From an uncultured Anaerolineaceae bacterium (lineage in GTDB: Bacteria; Chloroflexota; Anaerolineae; Anaerolineales; Anaerolineaceae), in contig CALESS010000400.1 in the NCBI GenBank assembly GCA_937907495.1, positions 1-6,659 of the forward strand: 6,659 bases of DNA, in the 5' to 3' direction. The notes beneath the pieces were generated by a model. It worked only from the letters and a program-made list of their open reading frames with translations, had not been told where the DNA came from and did not search any database. The position numbers and the translations under genes were made by a program. Shown piece after piece: positions 6,512-6,659 of this stretch (its first letter is position 1; each line of letters begins with the position of its first letter).

Positions 6512-6659
6512 GGTTTTTTCGTCCCTTCTTCAACCGATACCTCAGTATAAATGGATTCCAGTCGTTTTACAATTGTTATCCATTGATGATTTTCTTCCAC
6601 ATATTGGCGGCCCGCCCGGCCAACCTGGCTGGCAGAGGGGATATCCCGCCGGAGTTTCA
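6508..6659 (-). CDS. Probable GT4-type glycosyltransferase, last 49 codons, 5' end outside window
   Basis: The frame is open from the right edge of the window to a TGA at 6510-6508, giving 49 residues that include GRAGRQYVEENHQW, ITIVKRLESIYTEV and an Lys/Pro-terminated tail. The pattern G-R-x-G-R-x-(Y/F)-V-x-x-x-x-x-W-x-x-x-x-x-x-L-x-x-x-Y is the usual C-terminal end of family-4 (group 1) glycosyltransferases, where the final helix packs back on the GT-B fold. GT4 enzymes transfer sugars from nucleotide donors, here presumably during assembly of a surface polysaccharide repeat unit in the cytoplasm. The stop overlaps the kinase ATG by four bases (ATGA), showing a shared operon and likely translational coupling. 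Donor and acceptor cannot be inferred from this fragment, and the E-x7-E donor-binding motif of the family would lie upstream of the window. Confidence 0.72.
   Translation of the reverse strand, partial: KLRRDIPSASQVGRAGRQYVEENHQWITIVKRLESIYTEVSVEEGTKKP
6522..6530 (-). promoter_or_regulatory. Ribosome binding site of the Wzz/BY-kinase gene
   Basis: On the minus strand AAGAAGGGA precedes the ATG at 6511 by 10 bases (spacer CGAAAAAACC). The spacing is slightly long, but the element lies within the last codons of the upstream gene, and the ATGA overlap means re-initiating ribosomes could supply part of the translation. Confidence 0.5.

Noticed and set aside
6561..6581. On the minus strand GGATAACAATT followed by GTAAAACGAC, resembling a lac operator half and the start of the M13 forward primer site, hinting at vector contamination.
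   Set aside because: Both lie inside a continuous open frame with a convincing GT4 C-terminus that ends in an ATGA overlap with the kinase. The matches stop after about 10-11 bases and the order and spacing do not fit a cloning vector.

Overview
The window looks like bacterial chromosome from a Chloroflexota-type organism, most likely an Anaerolineae relative. This rests on moderate GC content, large secreted proteins with Sec signal peptides, and a Tyr-Leu-Pro motif (IYLP) just after the signal peptide in both secreted proteins. I associate that motif, from memory, with extracellular proteins of this phylum. The taxonomic call is inference; no rRNA, tRNA or marker gene is present.

Layout, left to right. 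(1) Bases 1-313, plus strand: the 3' end of a GH25-type lysozyme (muramidase) gene. (2) Bases 332-361: a strong hairpin between two convergent genes, probably a shared terminator. (3) Bases 377-3154, minus strand: a 925-residue secreted protein with an N-terminal PQQ-type beta-propeller and a C-terminal all-helical domain that looks like an alpha/alpha-toroid. (4) Bases 3154-4620, minus strand: a secreted protein with a CBM9/DOMON-like sugar-binding domain followed by a DNRLRE (CBM96-like) domain. Its stop codon overlaps the start codon of the propeller gene (TAATG). (5) Bases 4621-4960: an AT-rich gap with a hairpin and a probable promoter. (6) Bases 4961-6511, minus strand: a fused Wzz/BY-kinase (polysaccharide co-polymerase and tyrosine autokinase). 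(7) Bases 6508-6659, minus strand: the last 49 codons of what looks like a GT4 glycosyltransferase, overlapping the kinase start by four bases (ATGA).

On the minus strand, transcription therefore runs glycosyltransferase, then kinase (end of a polysaccharide biosynthesis operon), then, after a 341-base gap, a two-gene unit encoding secreted carbohydrate-binding and propeller/toroid proteins. The working inference is a surface-polysaccharide locus: synthesis and chain-length control are encoded upstream, and the secreted pair could bind, remodel or degrade a glycan outside the cell. The convergent GH25 enzyme would act on peptidoglycan and may be unrelated. The most novel element is the coupled secreted pair, whose catalytic activity, if any, cannot be assigned from sequence alone. 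No mobile element, CRISPR array or RNA gene was seen.
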